64,000 nt of DNA from Candidula unifasciata (Eukaryota; Mollusca; Gastropoda; Stylommatophora; Geomitridae): positions 1 to 64,000 of the forward strand of contig CAJHNH020002088.1 of the NCBI GenBank assembly GCA_905116865.2, in the 5' to 3' direction. The notes under the pieces are model-generated. The model was not told where the DNA came from, ran no database searches, and saw nothing but the letters and a program-made list of their open reading frames with translations. Positions 21,060 through 32,179 of the stretch are shown here, piece by piece (position 1 is the stretch's first letter; each line of letters opens with the position of its first letter). Both the position numbers and the translations under genes were made by a program.

Positions 21060-21072
<13 letters not shown>

Positions 21073-21268
21073 ACAGAAATTTCCAGAGCATGAACAGAAG
21101 TTTCCAAAGCATGAACAGAAGTTTCCAGAGCATGAACAGAAGTTTCCAGAGCATGAACAGAAGTTTCCAGAGCATGAACAGAAGTTTCCAGAGCATGAAC
21201 AGAAGTTTCCAGAGCATGAACAGAAGTTTCCAGAGCATGAACAGAAGTTTCCAGAGCATGAACAGAAG
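21060..21268 (+). repeat. 21-bp minisatellite, about 10 copies
   Basis: The unit is CATGAACAGAAGTTTCCAGA plus G. In the +1 frame relative to the EMI-membrane gene it codes repeated PEHEQKF. It begins in the last codons of that gene. Confidence 0.97.
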
Positions 21269-21361
21269 CAGAAGACAGTAAACTATCAATGCTGGGACAA
21301 TATTCTCAAGTGTATAGATGTTTTAAAATTCACTCTATGCAGTATTTTTATGTTGGGATGT

Positions 21362-21830
21362 ATCTCTGTGTGTGAGGGTACACATATGTGTGTGAGGGTA
21401 CACGTGGGTGTGTAAGGGTTCACAAATGTGTGTGAGGGTACACAAATGTGTGTGAGGGTACACATATGTGTGTGAGGGTACACAAATGTGTGTGAGGGTA
21501 CACAAATGTGTGTGAGGGTACACAAATGTGTGTGAGGGTACACAAATGTGTGTGAGGGTACACATATGTGTGTGAGGGTACACAAATTTGTGTGAGGGTC
21601 ACAAATGGCTATGAGGGTGCACAAATAGGTATGAGGGTGTACAAATGAGTGTGAGGGTACACATATGTGTGTGAGGATGCACAAATGTTTGTGAGGGTAC
21701 AAAAACATATGTGAGGGTACACAAATGTTTGTGAGGGCACAGAAATGTGTGTAAGGGTACACAAATGTTTGTCAGGGTACAAAAATGTGTGTGAAGGTAC
21801 ATACAAGTATAAGGGTACACATTTTTTTAT
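21362..21830 (+). repeat. 20-bp minisatellite, about 22 copies
   Basis: The unit GTACACAAATGTGTGTGAGG, with variants. The His/Cys/Pro-rich reverse frames are artefacts. Confidence 0.97.
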
Positions 21831-22025
21831 TTTTCTTAGCTCTTAGATAAACTGTGTGTCATCTGTATTTACTGTGTCTGTCATTTCTTATTTGTCTGTT
21901 TCTATGTCTAAGTGTCTGACTTTCTGTCTGTTTGTCTACTGTACTTTTTCCATCTCAGAAGTGTCCCTTTATTTTTCGCCCAAAATTAAGAAAATATTTT
22001 AAACACACTCTATGTATAAGATGAC

Positions 22026-22195
22026 AGGTCGACCCAGCCTTGAGTGGGTACCAGATTCTGTCCCATAAGGAAAGGCGGGCGGCGTGATGCTGACCACGTC
22101 ACCCATCTTGTGCCGATTGGTCTATAAAATATAGGTCTAGCCTTATATGCCCTATACGCCAAAAGGCGTGGAAAAGGGTCTTTGACTTTTTTTGG
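22026..22195 (+). mobile_element. SINE family A, 5'-truncated
   Basis: Matches the body from GGTCGACCCAGCCTTGAGTG through GATTGGTCTATAAAATATAG to GGCGTGGAAAAGGGTC. The tRNA-like head is missing. Confidence 0.85.
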
Positions 22196-22539
22196 TTTAC
22201 CTATGTTTAAGATGACCCCAACACCACCTGCCTCCAGTTTTAACTGGGGGAAAATGTGAGCAAAGGTATGGTCTTCTACGTGTGAAAATGCAGTATATGT
22301 GTGTATGGCTTTGTTTATTTTTGTATGTCTCTCTACCCGTTTCTGAAAATCTGTCTGTCTGACTTTCTGTTTGTCTATCTGCCTGTCTCTGTTTGTTAGA
22401 CATATCTAATTTTGAAATTTGAGCAAGGGGGAAAAAAGAGTAGAAACTCATGACACACACAACTTCCTATGATATGACCTTATTAACTTGTACATTTTTC
22501 TGTTACATTTTATTTACAGGTGATTGGGAGTAACTAAAT
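22196..22539. other. no gene seen
   Basis: No supported exon or repeat beyond CTGTCTGT-rich stretches. Confidence 0.5.
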
Positions 22540-22830
22540 TTCATTGATTCATTCCTTTATTGTTCTGTTTTGCGAATATATGTCACATAGGGCTTGCAAT
22601 CTATTTCTCCATTCCCTTCTATCATGTGCAATCACTTCAGTATCGTGGATGTAATCCAGTCTAGCACCTTTAGCCTCTCTCTTCAGCATTCACCTTAGGG
22701 TTTCTTTTCGACACCCTCGCTTCCTCAATCCTTCTTTATTCCCATTCCACTACTTGTTTGGTGATTCTCTGCTCATTTCTTCTCAGGATGTGTACACTGT
22801 AGTGCCATCTTCTGTCTTATAACTATTACC
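22540..22830 (-). pseudogene. LINE 3' end fragment
   Basis: Minus-strand homologue of the LINE tail at 54190-54480. GGTGATTCTCTGCTCATTTC is the reverse of the RNEQRIT-coding part. The segment GTCACATAGGGCTTGCAATC also occurs, diverged, at 43960-44000. Confidence 0.7.
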
Positions 22831-22856
22831 CCTGTTTGCCCATTGGGAAAGAGTGG

Positions 22857-22875
22857 GGGGGGGGGGGGGGGGGGT
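22857..22875 (+). repeat. poly-G tract
   Basis: About 18 consecutive G, which could form a G-quadruplex. The true length is uncertain. Confidence 0.9.
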
Positions 22876-23159
22876 CCCAATACTTTGTTTGGCCTCACTG
22901 CATCTGATGTTAATTTCTTTATCCTTTTCCCCATGACATTTCTTTTACTTATATCAAATCTGACATTACTGTTAGTTACTAATATCAGATATGATATTAC
23001 TTTTACTAATATCAAATATGACAGTTTTATATTGTTACATGCGGAGGAGCACACTGGCAAGGATACCAGCCTTATCGTATGAAGAGGAAATGCAACCTGA
23101 AAACTGTATGTTATGGTAGGGCAGACCAGTAGCCTTGGCTGGCAGCTCTTCTCATAGAT

Positions 23160-23326
23160 CAGCGGTTCTCAATCTGTGGGTCATGGCCCTTTCATAGGAG
23201 TCGCCTAAGACACACATTCACTAAAGTTACGAAGTAGCAAAGATAATAATTTTATGGTTTAGGGGTCACCACAACATGAGGAACTGTATTAAAGGGTTGC
23301 AACATTAGGAAGGTTGAGAACCACTG
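23160..23326 (+). mobile_element. SPIN-like non-autonomous hAT element with 8-bp target duplication
   Basis: Begins CAGCGGTTCTCAATCTGTGG and ends AAGGTTGAGAACCACTG, forming inverted ends. It is flanked by TCATAGAT (23152-23159) and TCATAGGT (23327-23334), a near-perfect 8-bp duplication as expected for hAT transposition. No transposase is encoded. Confidence 0.88.
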
Positions 23327-23474
23327 TCATAGGTTATTCCTGACTGATAGACAGACAGAGCATTGCTTTTCTGATGCAGCCACTTCAGCAGCATGCTTTA
23401 GTTCCAAATGTATAGATCTGGCTTGTTGATAAGCAGTTGGTTTCTCAGGCCGAGGCATTCCAAATTCAAAGTAA

Positions 23475-23695
23475 ACACGCATATAAATAGTCTTTTACGA
23501 CATGATTGTTGGGGGGGGTGGGGGGGGGGGGGGTAGAAAAGCTGTTCTGTTTTCTCCTAAAGAACCCATACCCGGAGCCCTTTCATATCAATTGTCAACA
23601 CAATACTCAAGTTCTGGAATAAGACTAAAGTCCAAAAGTGGACGAACAACCAGAACCTTCTGCCAGAGTTTACAACCAGTGAACCCGAAGAAGAA
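23475..23695 (+). mobile_element. SINE-like repeat, family C, with poly-G inside
   Basis: CATATAAATAGTCTTTTACGACATG, a G run (23512-23534), CAATACTCAAGTTCTGGAAT and TGCCAGAGTTTACAACCAGT follow the family order. Confidence 0.7.
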
Positions 23696-23794
23696 GAAAT
23701 CAGTGTTCATATGTTATACAGAATCATACAAAATATGCCAGTATTTTTCTCTGCGTGCCTTGTATGGGGCGGATATCCAACTACAATGGATCTC

Positions 23795-24065
23795 TAGCCT
23801 GCTCTGTCTCTCCTTCTGGTTCTCTGCTCTCTCACAACACTGTCTCTCCTTCTGGTTCTCTGCTCTCTCACAACTCTGTCTCTCCTTCTGGTTCTCTGCT
23901 CTCTCACAACTCTGTCTCTCCTTCTGGTTCTCTGCTCTCTCACAACTCTGTCTCTCCTTCTGGTTCTCTGCTCTCTCACAACTCTGTCTCTCCTTCTGGT
24001 TCTCTGCTCTCTCACAACTCTGTCTCTCCTTCTGGTTCTCCACTCTCTCATAACACTGTCTCTCC
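23795..24065 (+). repeat. 36-bp minisatellite, 7 copies
   Basis: The unit contains CTGTCTCTCCTTCTGGTTCT and GCTCTCTCACAA. Because 36 is divisible by three, frames on both strands stay open (SPSGSLLSHNSV repeated), but there is no other gene signal. Confidence 0.97.
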
Positions 24066-24224
24066 ATCCCTTGATGTGATACTCCCATTTTTATTGTTGT
24101 CTACCTCTCGCTCACCCAGCTTAAACTTTTCCCACTGTGTAAGTTTGCTTGAACATGCAGGACAGAGAGTCATGCCATTTGATGTAATGGCTTTATTGTT
24201 ACTAACATGACTTATAACTTCAAA

Positions 24225-24420
24225 ATACCGGATTTGATTCTGCTGATTCTGCTGCAAACTGTTTGGCAGCACACTGCTTTACACTGATTTTGGTAGTGGT
24301 ATGGAATGTCAGCGTTTCAGAAAGCAATGGCAAACTACAGAATATAAAATTGCCCACTAAAATCACTAACAGCCCATAAATTATGGATTTTCTTTGAGAA
24401 TGTATCTAAAGAAGAGGCAA
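24225..24420 (+). mobile_element. SINE family F, partial
   Basis: Shares the body GGTAGTGGTATGGAATGTCA, AAGCAATGGCAAACTACAGA and AATTGCC with the fuller copy at 27040-27290. Confidence 0.7.
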
Positions 24421-24469
24421 CAATTATTTCAAGCTGTAAAACAGATAAGATACTAATTTTCCATCGCCT

Positions 24470-24700
24470 GACTACTTAGTTGAGTGCCTGGTGCAAAACT
24501 GTGAGCTTTTTGACCGTGCCCAGCATGGTTTGAGTTGTGAACTGCAGATTCAGAAAATGAATAGCAACCTGTTGCCAGAGAAAGGGTGGTGCCTTATGCT
24601 ATTATTGGCGTGTGCAGCTACTGATCTGTTGTGACAGCTGCTACCATCAATGATGAACTCCATTTCTAGTGGCGAACTGCTTGTGTTAGCACCACTGATA
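24470..24700 (+). repeat. dispersed repeat, family H
   Basis: Homologous to 39060-39300 (+) and 52405-52645 (-). Shared parts include CTGTGAGCTT-like, TGTGAACTGCAG, GTGCCTTATGC and CTACTGATCTGTTGTG. The element type is unknown. Confidence 0.75.
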
Positions 24701-24782
24701 ACTGAATATGCATTTAATGCATGTGTCTGCTATTGGCTTTGTTGTGACAGCAGTCTACGCCAAATTCTTCACTAAGGACAAT

Positions 24783-25085
24783 GATGGATATTCTGTGTGG
24801 TTTTTCCTTGGCACAGAATGGAGAAACTGCGGAGTGACCCACTCGCAGTAAAGTGTCTACTGTGATGTGTGGTTTTTCCTTGGCACAGAATGGAGAAACT
24901 GCGGAGTGACCCACTCGCAGTAAAGTGTCTCCTGTGATGTGTGGTTTTTCCTTGTCACAGAATGGAGAAACTGCGGAGTGACCCACTCGCAGTAAAGTTT
25001 CTACTGTGATGTGTGGTTTTTTCTTGGCACAGAATGGAGAAACTGCGGAGTGGACCCACTCGCAGTAAAGTGTCTACTGTGATTA
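24783..25085 (+). repeat. 72-bp tandem repeat, 4 copies
   Basis: The unit contains TTGGCACAGAATGGAGAAAC and GGAGTGACCCACTCGCAGTA. Units are nearly identical. Confidence 0.95.
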
Positions 25086-25547
25086 CCTGATTACTATTTT
25101 TTTTTTTATTTCATTTTTTCCCCTGCACTTTTATTTTCAGTACATGTCTTTCGGAAGCTCAAACTATTTCACTTTTAGAAAGGCCAGTGATGTTTACCTT
25201 CATGGTGTTTTTTTACAGTTTGAGTTATAATTATCCTTTTCCAATAATTGATATGTGAAATGATTTGACACCTTATTTGCATGTATTTGTTACAAGATTT
25301 TAAAAATTGTTACCTTAGGTAACGTAACTGTTATTGTGTGTAGCATAGCTGTTGTATGTAACATAACTCAGAAGAAAACTTAGTTATTGTATGTAATATA
25401 AGTTATTTTGTGTATCATAACTTGGTTATTGCTTAAAGAAAACTTAGTTATTACATACAGATAACTCAGATATTGTGGATAGTATAACCCAGATATGGTA
25501 TGTAAGATAACTTAATTATTGTATGAAACATAATCTAGTTATTGTAT
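25086..25547 (+). other. AT-rich, diffuse TATTGTATGTAACATAAC repeats
   Basis: Loose repeats of AACTTAGTTATTGTATGTAA spread over 25310-25560 and again over 26050-26200. No gene. Confidence 0.6.
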
Positions 25548-25740
25548 TTTCTTCTTCTTTGTTCACCGTGTAAAAAAAACTCTGGCGGTAAATCCTTGTT
25601 ATTCATCTTTTTTATACTTTGTGTCAGGACCTGAGTTTTGCGTGTACATCTGTTTTACTGACTTATTGTATGGAGTTGGTTGTTCCTTGCCGCTCGGGCA
25701 GATGCACTCCAACTTTGGAGGAAGTTTCCAGTTAATCAAC
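25548..25740 (-). mobile_element. SINE-like repeat, family C
   Basis: Begins TTCTTCTTTGTTCACCGTGT, with TTTTGCGTGTACATCTGTTT and GCAGATGCACTCCAACTTTG in the reversed family order. Confidence 0.75.
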
Positions 25741-25784
25741 TCCTATGACATGTTTGTTGGGCAGGCAGTGGGTCTGTTCTTGCT

Positions 25785-26060
25785 TTTTCCACAGTAGGGC
25801 CCACTGGGGAGTTTCCCACAGTAGGGTCCACGGGGGAGTTTCCCACAGTAGGGCCCACCGGGGAGTTTCCCACAGTAGGGTCCACGGGGGAGTTTCCCAC
25901 AGTAGGGTCCATGGGGAAGTTCCCCACAGTAGGACCCATGGGAGAGTTTCCCACAGTAGGGTCCACGGGGGAGTTTCCCACAGTAGGGTCCACGGAGGAG
26001 TTTCCCACAGTAGGGTCCACGAGGGAGTTTACCCACAGAAGGGCCCACTGGGGAGTTATT
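25785..26060 (+). repeat. 27-bp minisatellite, about 10 copies
   Basis: The unit contains GAGTTTCCCACAGTAGGGTC and CACGGGG. Frames stay open because 27 is divisible by three. There is no other coding evidence. Confidence 0.95.
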
Positions 26061-27039
26061 GTATGAAATATAGCCCTGTTATTTTATGAAAGATAACTCA
26101 AGTTATTGTTTGTAACATTCCCCGGTTAGTGAATGAAACATAACTTAGTCATTGTATGTAACATAACCCTGTTATTGCATGCAATATAACAAAGTTATTG
26201 TATATATATATAGCATCACTGAGGAGGTCACGCTGACAAAAATCTGTTTAATTGTCATGCCAGGGCATGCTTGTGTTTAAAGCAATGAACAAGCTGATAG
26301 GTTTGCTGATACAGCTTGTATGGAAGGCAGATATGCAGTTGGCAGGGCTGACATGCTGATTGCCATCAGAGAAATCAAATGAGGGCTGTGAGCCTGCAAC
26401 CTTGACCAGATGGTCAGCATGGTGAGGGAGCAAGCTGTAGCAAAGTGGCTAGATGCTTGTCTGCTGATCAAAAATCTACATTTAGCTCAAGGACCCCCCA
26501 CTCCCTACCCAAATACTGTTGTTAGTTAACATATTCCTATCATGAACTTATAAATGTTTGCGCAGGCACAAACTCGGCCAGTAGCGTTAACTGTGCATCT
26601 TGTAAACGGGTCGCTGTAGACAAGTCAGAAAAGTGACATTTATGGGGGAACTAGACCAAGCCAAAAGTGTCAGTTGTTTGGCTTCTTGGGATGAAAGGGT
26701 TAAAGGCTGGAATGTTCACAGTGCTGTGAGGGTCACCTGTTGTTCAACTGTGATGATTTGCACCTATATATAGAATGAACCAGATCTGCTAGAGGGTGAG
26801 AGAAGAGGCAGACTTAACCCACACACAAAAACAGCAATCTGGAAACAGAATCTGGCTGAATGGACAGGCCTCAGACATAACAACCATCAAACTGATTGTA
26901 TCTGAGCGACTGAGGTAGAGGGAAATGTTCAGTTAGTCTGCCAGTCAGTCAGCAGCTGGTGACCTAACGACCTGTGCTGTTATGGGACTGTGATAGGGAT
27001 ATAGAACTAATACAGGGTAATTTATATGGTTTTCTCCTA
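26061..27039. other. no gene seen
   Basis: Diffuse TTATTGTATG repeats to about 26200. The remainder is anonymous, with no splice-supported exon. Confidence 0.5.
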
Positions 27040-27290
27040 TACAGTTGTCGGTAACTGTGGCTTAGGCATTGTGAACGGGCTTCGTAATGCCTGGGTGCAG
27101 GGGTGCCAGGTTCGATCCCAGCTGCTGGCCTTGTGCCTTGTGTTGGTTTTGACAGTGGTATCGAGAAGCCGATCGTCCAGAAAGCAGTGGCAAACTACTG
27201 GACATAAATTTGCCTAGAAAAAGCACAACAGCCAAAAATGCTGGGGTTGGTTTTGCAACTTCCTATAAAGGATACACAACTATCTTCTTT
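27040..27290 (+). mobile_element. tRNA-derived SINE, family F
   Basis: The head AACTGTGGCTTAGGCATTGT and the B-box-like CCAGGTTCGATCCCAG are followed by the shared body GTATCGAGAAGCCGATCGTC and AAGCAGTGGCAAACTACTGG. Copies lie at 24225, 52010, 57010, 57130 and 59935. Confidence 0.85.
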
Positions 27291-27299
27291 TTTTTTTAA

Positions 27300-27515
27300 A
27301 CTATACAATACAGGGTAATTTATCTGGTTTTCTACTATAGAATGGATTGAGAGAAATAATATGGTTTTCAGCTATAGAATGGATTTAGAGTAATTTATAT
27401 GGTTTTCTCCTATACAACAAATTGAGGGTAATTTGTATGGTTCCCTACTATGCAATGAATTGAGGGTAATTTGTATGATTCCCTACTATACAATGAATTG
27501 AGGGTAATTTATATG
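27300..27515 (+). repeat. diverged 38-bp tandem repeat
   Basis: Five or so units built on GAGGGTAATTTGTATGGTTC and CCTACTATACAATGAATT. Confidence 0.85.
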
Positions 27516-28029
27516 GCTGCCTTCTTCTGCCTTTTGTTCCCCCTGTGGAGAATAGGAGGTCAGCTAAATCACACCAAGTCATTCTATTCTTTGATGCAAA
27601 GACTGTGCCCCTATGAGTGGGTTCCAGTGCAAAAACCGCTTGAATTAAGAATGCTTTTCACTGTCCTTGGTCCATCTAATTTCATATAATTCTAAAATAC
27701 TAATTGAATGTTTGATTTTTTTAAAATGCCTCTACTGTTCTTCCTACATTGTACATGGTTCTAGCATTCCAAGTGCCAGTTCTGGAGATTTTCCTAAGTG
27801 AGAAGAGTTATATCAACGATCTGGACTCCTCTGGGCTTTTTTGGACCACCTCATCATTCTTATGTTAGAACAGCCTCCCTGCACTCCTTTCCCAATCTTG
27901 GTTTCCTGGGTATTTCTTGTTTCTCTATTAGATTTTGCCATGTAGATTGTTTTCTGAGGCTGTGGTTTTTACCGGATGAGGTAGCCAGCCCCAAGCCCAA
28001 ACCCTACCCTTAGTCACCTGGTACGATAT
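27516..28029. other. no gene seen
   Basis: No recognisable exon. CCTAAGCCCAAACCCTA-like sequence near 27990 is not telomeric. Confidence 0.45.
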
Positions 28030-28240
28030 GTCTGGAGAGAATGAGGCACCTGGGTGTAACCAGAGAGTCTGGCTGGCTCACTACACTCAGAGGAAAGGCA
28101 AGATGGACATATAACTAGATTGTGACCGCTATTATCAGTATTGGAACTCAGTGCTGGCTGCTGAAGATGAGGACGGAGCTTGCATGGGAATGTCCCAAGT
28201 GCTGTGATGTCAGTTATTGACTCAACTCAACTCATATGTC
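28030..28240 (+). repeat. dispersed repeat, family J
   Basis: Second copy of the 11390 family. GCTGGCTGCTGAAGATGAGG and GTCCCAAGTGCTGTGATGTC are the clearest parts. Confidence 0.6.
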
Positions 28241-28505
28241 TGGTATGGTGCATGGTTATTGCTCTTTGCCCATAACACATAGGCCGAGCGGTATAGTTTT
28301 TCTGGTGCATGTTTAGTTTTCTGATATATACAGTCATTGTTAAAATGTTTCCTAATTAAAGTTTGGTTTTCAAGGACATACACTGATTTACTGTCTGGGT
28401 TGTGCTGGAGTGTAAGGCAATGAGTGGGTTGATCTCTTGGATGTAAGGGTGCCATTAGCTGTAACGCTGAAGGTTCTTCTGCTTGTGCTCTTTACCCCTC
28501 TAATG

Positions 28506-28705
28506 CAGCGGTTCTCAACCTTCCTAATGCTGTGACCGTTTAAGACATTTCCTCATGTTGTGAGGGTGTCCCCCCCAACCATAAAATTATTTTCGTTGTT
28601 ACCTAATACCTTCAGTGAATATGTGTTTTCTAATGGTCTTGCTACTCCTGTGAAACGCTCATTTGACCTACAAAAGGATCACAACTCATAGGTTGAGAAC
28701 CAGTG
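28506..28705 (-). mobile_element. SPIN-like non-autonomous hAT element with target duplication
   Basis: Ends are CAGCGGTTCTCAACCTTCC and GGTTGAGAACCAGTG. Flanks are CTCTAATG (28498-28505) and CCCTAATG (28706-28713), an 8-bp duplication with one mismatch. The interior carries CATAAAATTATTTTCGTTGT, the reverse of the motif in the 23160 copy. Confidence 0.9.
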
Positions 28706-28909
28706 CCCTAATGAAACAACAATCCTCAACAAGCCTGTACAAAGTCATCCTATGGAGATCACAGTGGGTGTTGTATTCATATCCAACTATTTTTGTCTAT
28801 GATTCACTTCTGTTCATGTAAATTGGCTCAGGCGGAGACAAAAATAGACCACGGCCAATTATAGTCCCTATAGTCATCAGTAAATAGACCCACTGCCTTC
28901 CCAAGATGC

Positions 28910-29120
28910 ATGTCGTAGGAGTCGACTAATTGGGGCCAACCTTCGAAGTCGGAATACATCTGCCTGATAAGTAAGAAAGCAATAGTCTGCATACACATAA
29001 GCCAGATTTGTGAAACGGGTGTGCACACAACACTTAGATTCTGGAAGAAATCTTAAAATCCAGGAGTGGGCGAACACACAGAATTACCGCCGAAGTTTAC
29101 ACATGATGAAGAAGGGGAAA
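28910..29120 (+). mobile_element. SINE-like repeat, family C
   Basis: GTAGGAGTCGACTAATTGGG, TCGGAATACATCTGCCTGAT, CATACACATAAGCCAGATTT and ACTTAGATTCTGGAAGAAAT follow the family order. It ends near CGCCGAAGTTTACACATGAT. Confidence 0.85.
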
Positions 29121-29139
29121 ACATACATATCCCAGAAAC

Positions 29140-29765
29140 CCCAATCAACCGCACAGCAGTTAATATGGTGGCCCCTGGCAGTTACATACACCCGAGGTCT
29201 AAACGGGGCGGAGATGAATTATGTTGCTTTGCTACCATTACACAAGTGGTCATCTTCACAGATGCGCTATCGCTGCTACAAGCCCTCAAGAGTGGTCAAC
29301 TCCCTCACTGAGATCTGAACTTGGCAAGGTGGCTGCCCAAAAGTGTACTGTACTCCAGTGGGTGCCATCCCACTGTGGTATACCAGGATACTAACCCGCA
29401 GATAAACTTGATAAGAAAGGGGCAGAATATGACCAGGAAGAGAATGCAATAACAGGTTAGGGCCATCAAATCTATCAGAAATGAACAGAATCTGGCCAGA
29501 GATGACTACCACTTACTTGACCGGTAAGGGCAGATCATTATTCTACACGTCAAGATATGACATAACAGACTTAACAAGCATATGCACAGTCTTGGTCTGA
29601 GTAGTTCGCTATTGCGCCCTTGTGGGCTGTATGTGCAGACTGCAAAACATGTCCCGCAAGAATGTCCCTTGTATAGCCCATTAAGAAGGGAATACTGGTT
29701 CACTGAGTCAACACTGCACTCAGCGTTGTATAGAGCTTAAGGGGAACTCCTAAACACAGTCAAGC
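29140..29765 (+). pseudogene. LINE RNase H and C-terminal fragment
   Basis: Frames read VIFTDALSLLQALKSGQ, then (after a shift) QWVPSHCGIPGY, then AIKSIRNEQNLARDDYHLL. This is the RNase H domain and tail of a non-LTR retrotransposon. Several stops and shifts are present. Confidence 0.8.
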
Positions 29766-29811
29766 CTATCACAAGAAATTGTTTGTCGGTGTAAATCAGA
29801 AATCGGACATG

Positions 29812-29995
29812 ATAAGAAGAAGAAGAAGAAGAAGAAGAACGAGTGGGAGGAGAAGAAGAAAGAGAAGACAAAGGAGGATAAGGAGAAGAAGCAGCACGAG
29901 TAGTAGTAGAAGAAGAAGAAGCAGGAGTAGAAGAAGAAGGAGAAGAAACAGCAGCAGGAGAAGGCGAAGAAGAGGAAGAAGCAGCAGCAGCTCCA
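29812..29995 (+). repeat. AG/GAA-rich microsatellite
   Basis: AGAAGAAGAAG-rich, imperfect. The Arg/Ser or Leu frames are low-complexity artefacts. Confidence 0.9.
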
Positions 29996-30069
29996 TTACT
30001 GACACGTAAACAGACCACCAAATCACACACACAACGTTTACGATTGCAATGATCCCTTGACATGTTTAT

Positions 30070-30545
30070 CTTAAGGGCTCTTCGCGGCTGACGGTTGTCA
30101 AGCGGACTGAAACTGTACTTGAGCATGGGTTGTCGTATTTCCGTGTAGTGACTGCAGCGGTTATTTCGTTTTTGTGTGGACTGAAACTACTTGAGCATGG
30201 GTTGTCGTGTTTACGTGTAGTGACTGCAGCGGTTCTCATGTTTTTGTGTGGACTGAAACTGTACTTGAGCACGGGTTGTCGTATTTCCGTGTAGTGACTG
30301 CAGCGGTTCTCACGTTTTTGTGTAGACTGAAACTGTGCTTGAGCATGGGTTGTCGTGTTTCCGTGTAGTGACTGCAGCGGTTCTCATGTTTTTGTGTGGA
30401 CTGAAACTGTACTTGAGCACGGGTTGTCGTGTTTCCGTGTAGTGACTGCAGCGATTCTTACATTTTTGTGTAGACTGAAACTGTACTTAAACTGTGCTTG
30501 AGCATGGGTTGTCGTGTTTCCGTGTATTCACTGCAGCGGTTCTTA
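30070..30545 (+). repeat. 74-bp tandem repeat, about 6 copies
   Basis: GAGCATGGGTTGTCGTGTTT recurs at about 30121, 30193, 30267, 30341, 30415 and 30500. Each unit also contains GTGACTGCAGCGGTTCT, which slightly resembles the hAT terminus. Confidence 0.95.
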
Positions 30546-30950
30546 CGTTTTTGTGCGGCATAGGCCTATATGTCGGCAAGGCACCCGCTTTGAAATTAAC
30601 ACTTGGTAGAGGGGGAGGGGGTGCTCGACCCACCACTACGGCCCTCCCACTCTTTACAAATGTTCTCGGTACAGACTGAGGTTGTGGGGATGTTCAGTCC
30701 CACCCCCAACAACGTCCTCGTCCCAAATTAGGAAGCACTGGGTGGGACCTCGAGCTGCATAATGCCGGGTAGTCGGGTTCGATCTCAGCTCAATTAATTA
30801 TTTATTCACGAACTGACCATGTAATGAACCAAACAGTAACATCAAATCAACCTGTAATCAAACCAAGCAACAATATGGCATTACTTTTATTAACCATTCA
30901 AGCTACATAAATAAACAGGAGAGAATTATGGAAAAGATTCTATATCCCTG
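30546..30950. other. no gene seen
   Basis: Anonymous sequence with short GC-rich parts. A possible tRNA-like GGGTTCGATCTCAGC occurs near 30775, isolated. Confidence 0.4.
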
Positions 30951-30954
30951 TCTA

Positions 30955-31140
30955 GACTGATGGACATGGGGTGCAGCCTGGAGTTGCAAGAAATGAACAT
31001 TTCACTAAGGGGACAAGACGTTTCATTAACCAACACAGAACAGGCGTCATCAGTCGTTTTACACTTGTGGAGCTTTTAGGAGGAGATAGGAGCACCTATG
31101 GATCTGTGCGGAGTGCTGTGGTGATAATCCATTCTAATCA
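30955..31140 (+). repeat. dispersed repeat, family I
   Basis: Reverse complement of 39320-39520. Both contain AAGACGTTTCATTAACCAA and TTACACTTGTGGAGCTTTT. Confidence 0.8.
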
Positions 31141-31499
31141 CTAATCACTAATCAATATTCTATGTACCTTCCACGATATTCGCAAGAAGTCAGATAATAA
31201 ACATTTTATTATACCAAAGATCCTATACTTAGCTACAGCTTTAGATCTACCACCAAGGATAATAAGAAAGATAAATAGTGTCGGAAGTTTCATATTTAGA
31301 TCATCCATTCCATGTATCTAACAGAATACTCTAATTCAACCAGAAGGACAAGAAGTCATAGAACTACACTATACTGAAACGACGATAAAATCACGTGGAA
31401 TAAAATATATAGGAAAAAAAAACTACTAACCAACCAGAAAAATATCATTAAGCAGTGTATTACACAGCAATTCGATTGAGCTCCTCTTAAGAAATTGAG

Positions 31500-31800
31500 G
31501 AGGCCTTCCAAGAAAAAAGCTTGTGCTTGTGGCATGGATAGATTCATGGCCGACTCTCTGGAGAAGGCAGTGGATAGATCTAAAGAAAGAATTAGGCAAG
31601 GTCTGGAAAGAGGATCTCATGAAGAAACTGAGAAACTACAAAGTGAATGGGAATGTGTACAGATGGGCGAAAGCGTACTTGTATCACAGAAGAGCCCGGG
31701 TACAGTTTGACGGACTCAGGAGCAAGAAAGTCTTGCTGCGTCCTGATGTCCGCCAGGGTGGTGATTCTTTCGATAGCATCAGGGTCACTCTTCACTGTGT
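31500..31800 (+). pseudogene. LINE reverse-transcriptase fragment
   Basis: Codes KKELGKVWKEDLMKKLRNYK, then GNVYRWAKAYLYHRRARVQF, then KKVLLRPDVRQGGD. This is the finger/palm entry of a non-LTR RT, ending at the x-QGG-x motif. It is truncated on both sides. Confidence 0.85.
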
Positions 31801-31965
31801 GGAGAATTTGCCTCTGTATGTACTGACAACAAACTAGTTTTCCCTGAATTTAGAATATTTGTCTCCGCCCCGGTCCATCTAGTTTCACATAACCCTAGAA
31901 TACTAATCTTATAGTGTTTCATTTCCCATTTAATTTCGCATGTAACGACTGGCGGAAGAAAAGTT
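31790..31965 (-). pseudogene. LINE endonuclease N-terminal fragment
   Basis: The minus strand codes MKHYKISILGLCETRWTGAE and then TSLLSVHTEANSPHSE. This matches the start of the endonuclease/exonuclease/phosphatase domain of non-LTR elements (GLCETRW). It abuts an RT fragment of opposite orientation, so two separate events are joined. Confidence 0.8.
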
Positions 31966-32038
31966 AAAATGTACACAAAATAATGAGTATATCTGATGTT
32001 TGTACGGACATATAAAACATATGTATCCTTCTACACCA

Positions 32039-32056
32039 CCCCCCCCCCTCCCCCAC
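32039..32056 (+). repeat. poly-C tract
   Basis: CACCACCCCCCCCCCTCCCCC next to retroelement debris. Confidence 0.85.
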
Positions 32057-32101
32057 CATGCTTCACGTGGCTCGGGAGAAAAGAGACAATATGTGTGTGT
32101 G

Positions 32102-32103
<2 letters not shown>

Positions 32104-32177
<74 letters not shown>
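32104..32177 (+). repeat. (TA)n microsatellite
   Basis: About 36 TA dinucleotides, flanked by short GTGTGTAT and ACACACAA repeats. Confidence 0.97.

Positions 32178-32179
<2 letters not shown>

Noticed and set aside
21286..21820. His/Cys-rich minus-strand frames that look like zinc-binding repeats
   Set aside because: The unit is 20 bp and rotates through all frames. The regular Cys/His spacing comes from the repeat, not from a domain.
23502..24210. 183- and 151-codon frames with SPSGSLLSHNSV repeats
   Set aside because: A 36-bp minisatellite keeps the frame open. No conserved flanking coding sequence.
27046..27125. tRNA genes at SINE heads (also 7516, 50852, 56140)
   Set aside because: The A- and B-box-like parts are joined to shared SINE bodies, and no complete cloverleaf with an acceptor stem could be drawn.
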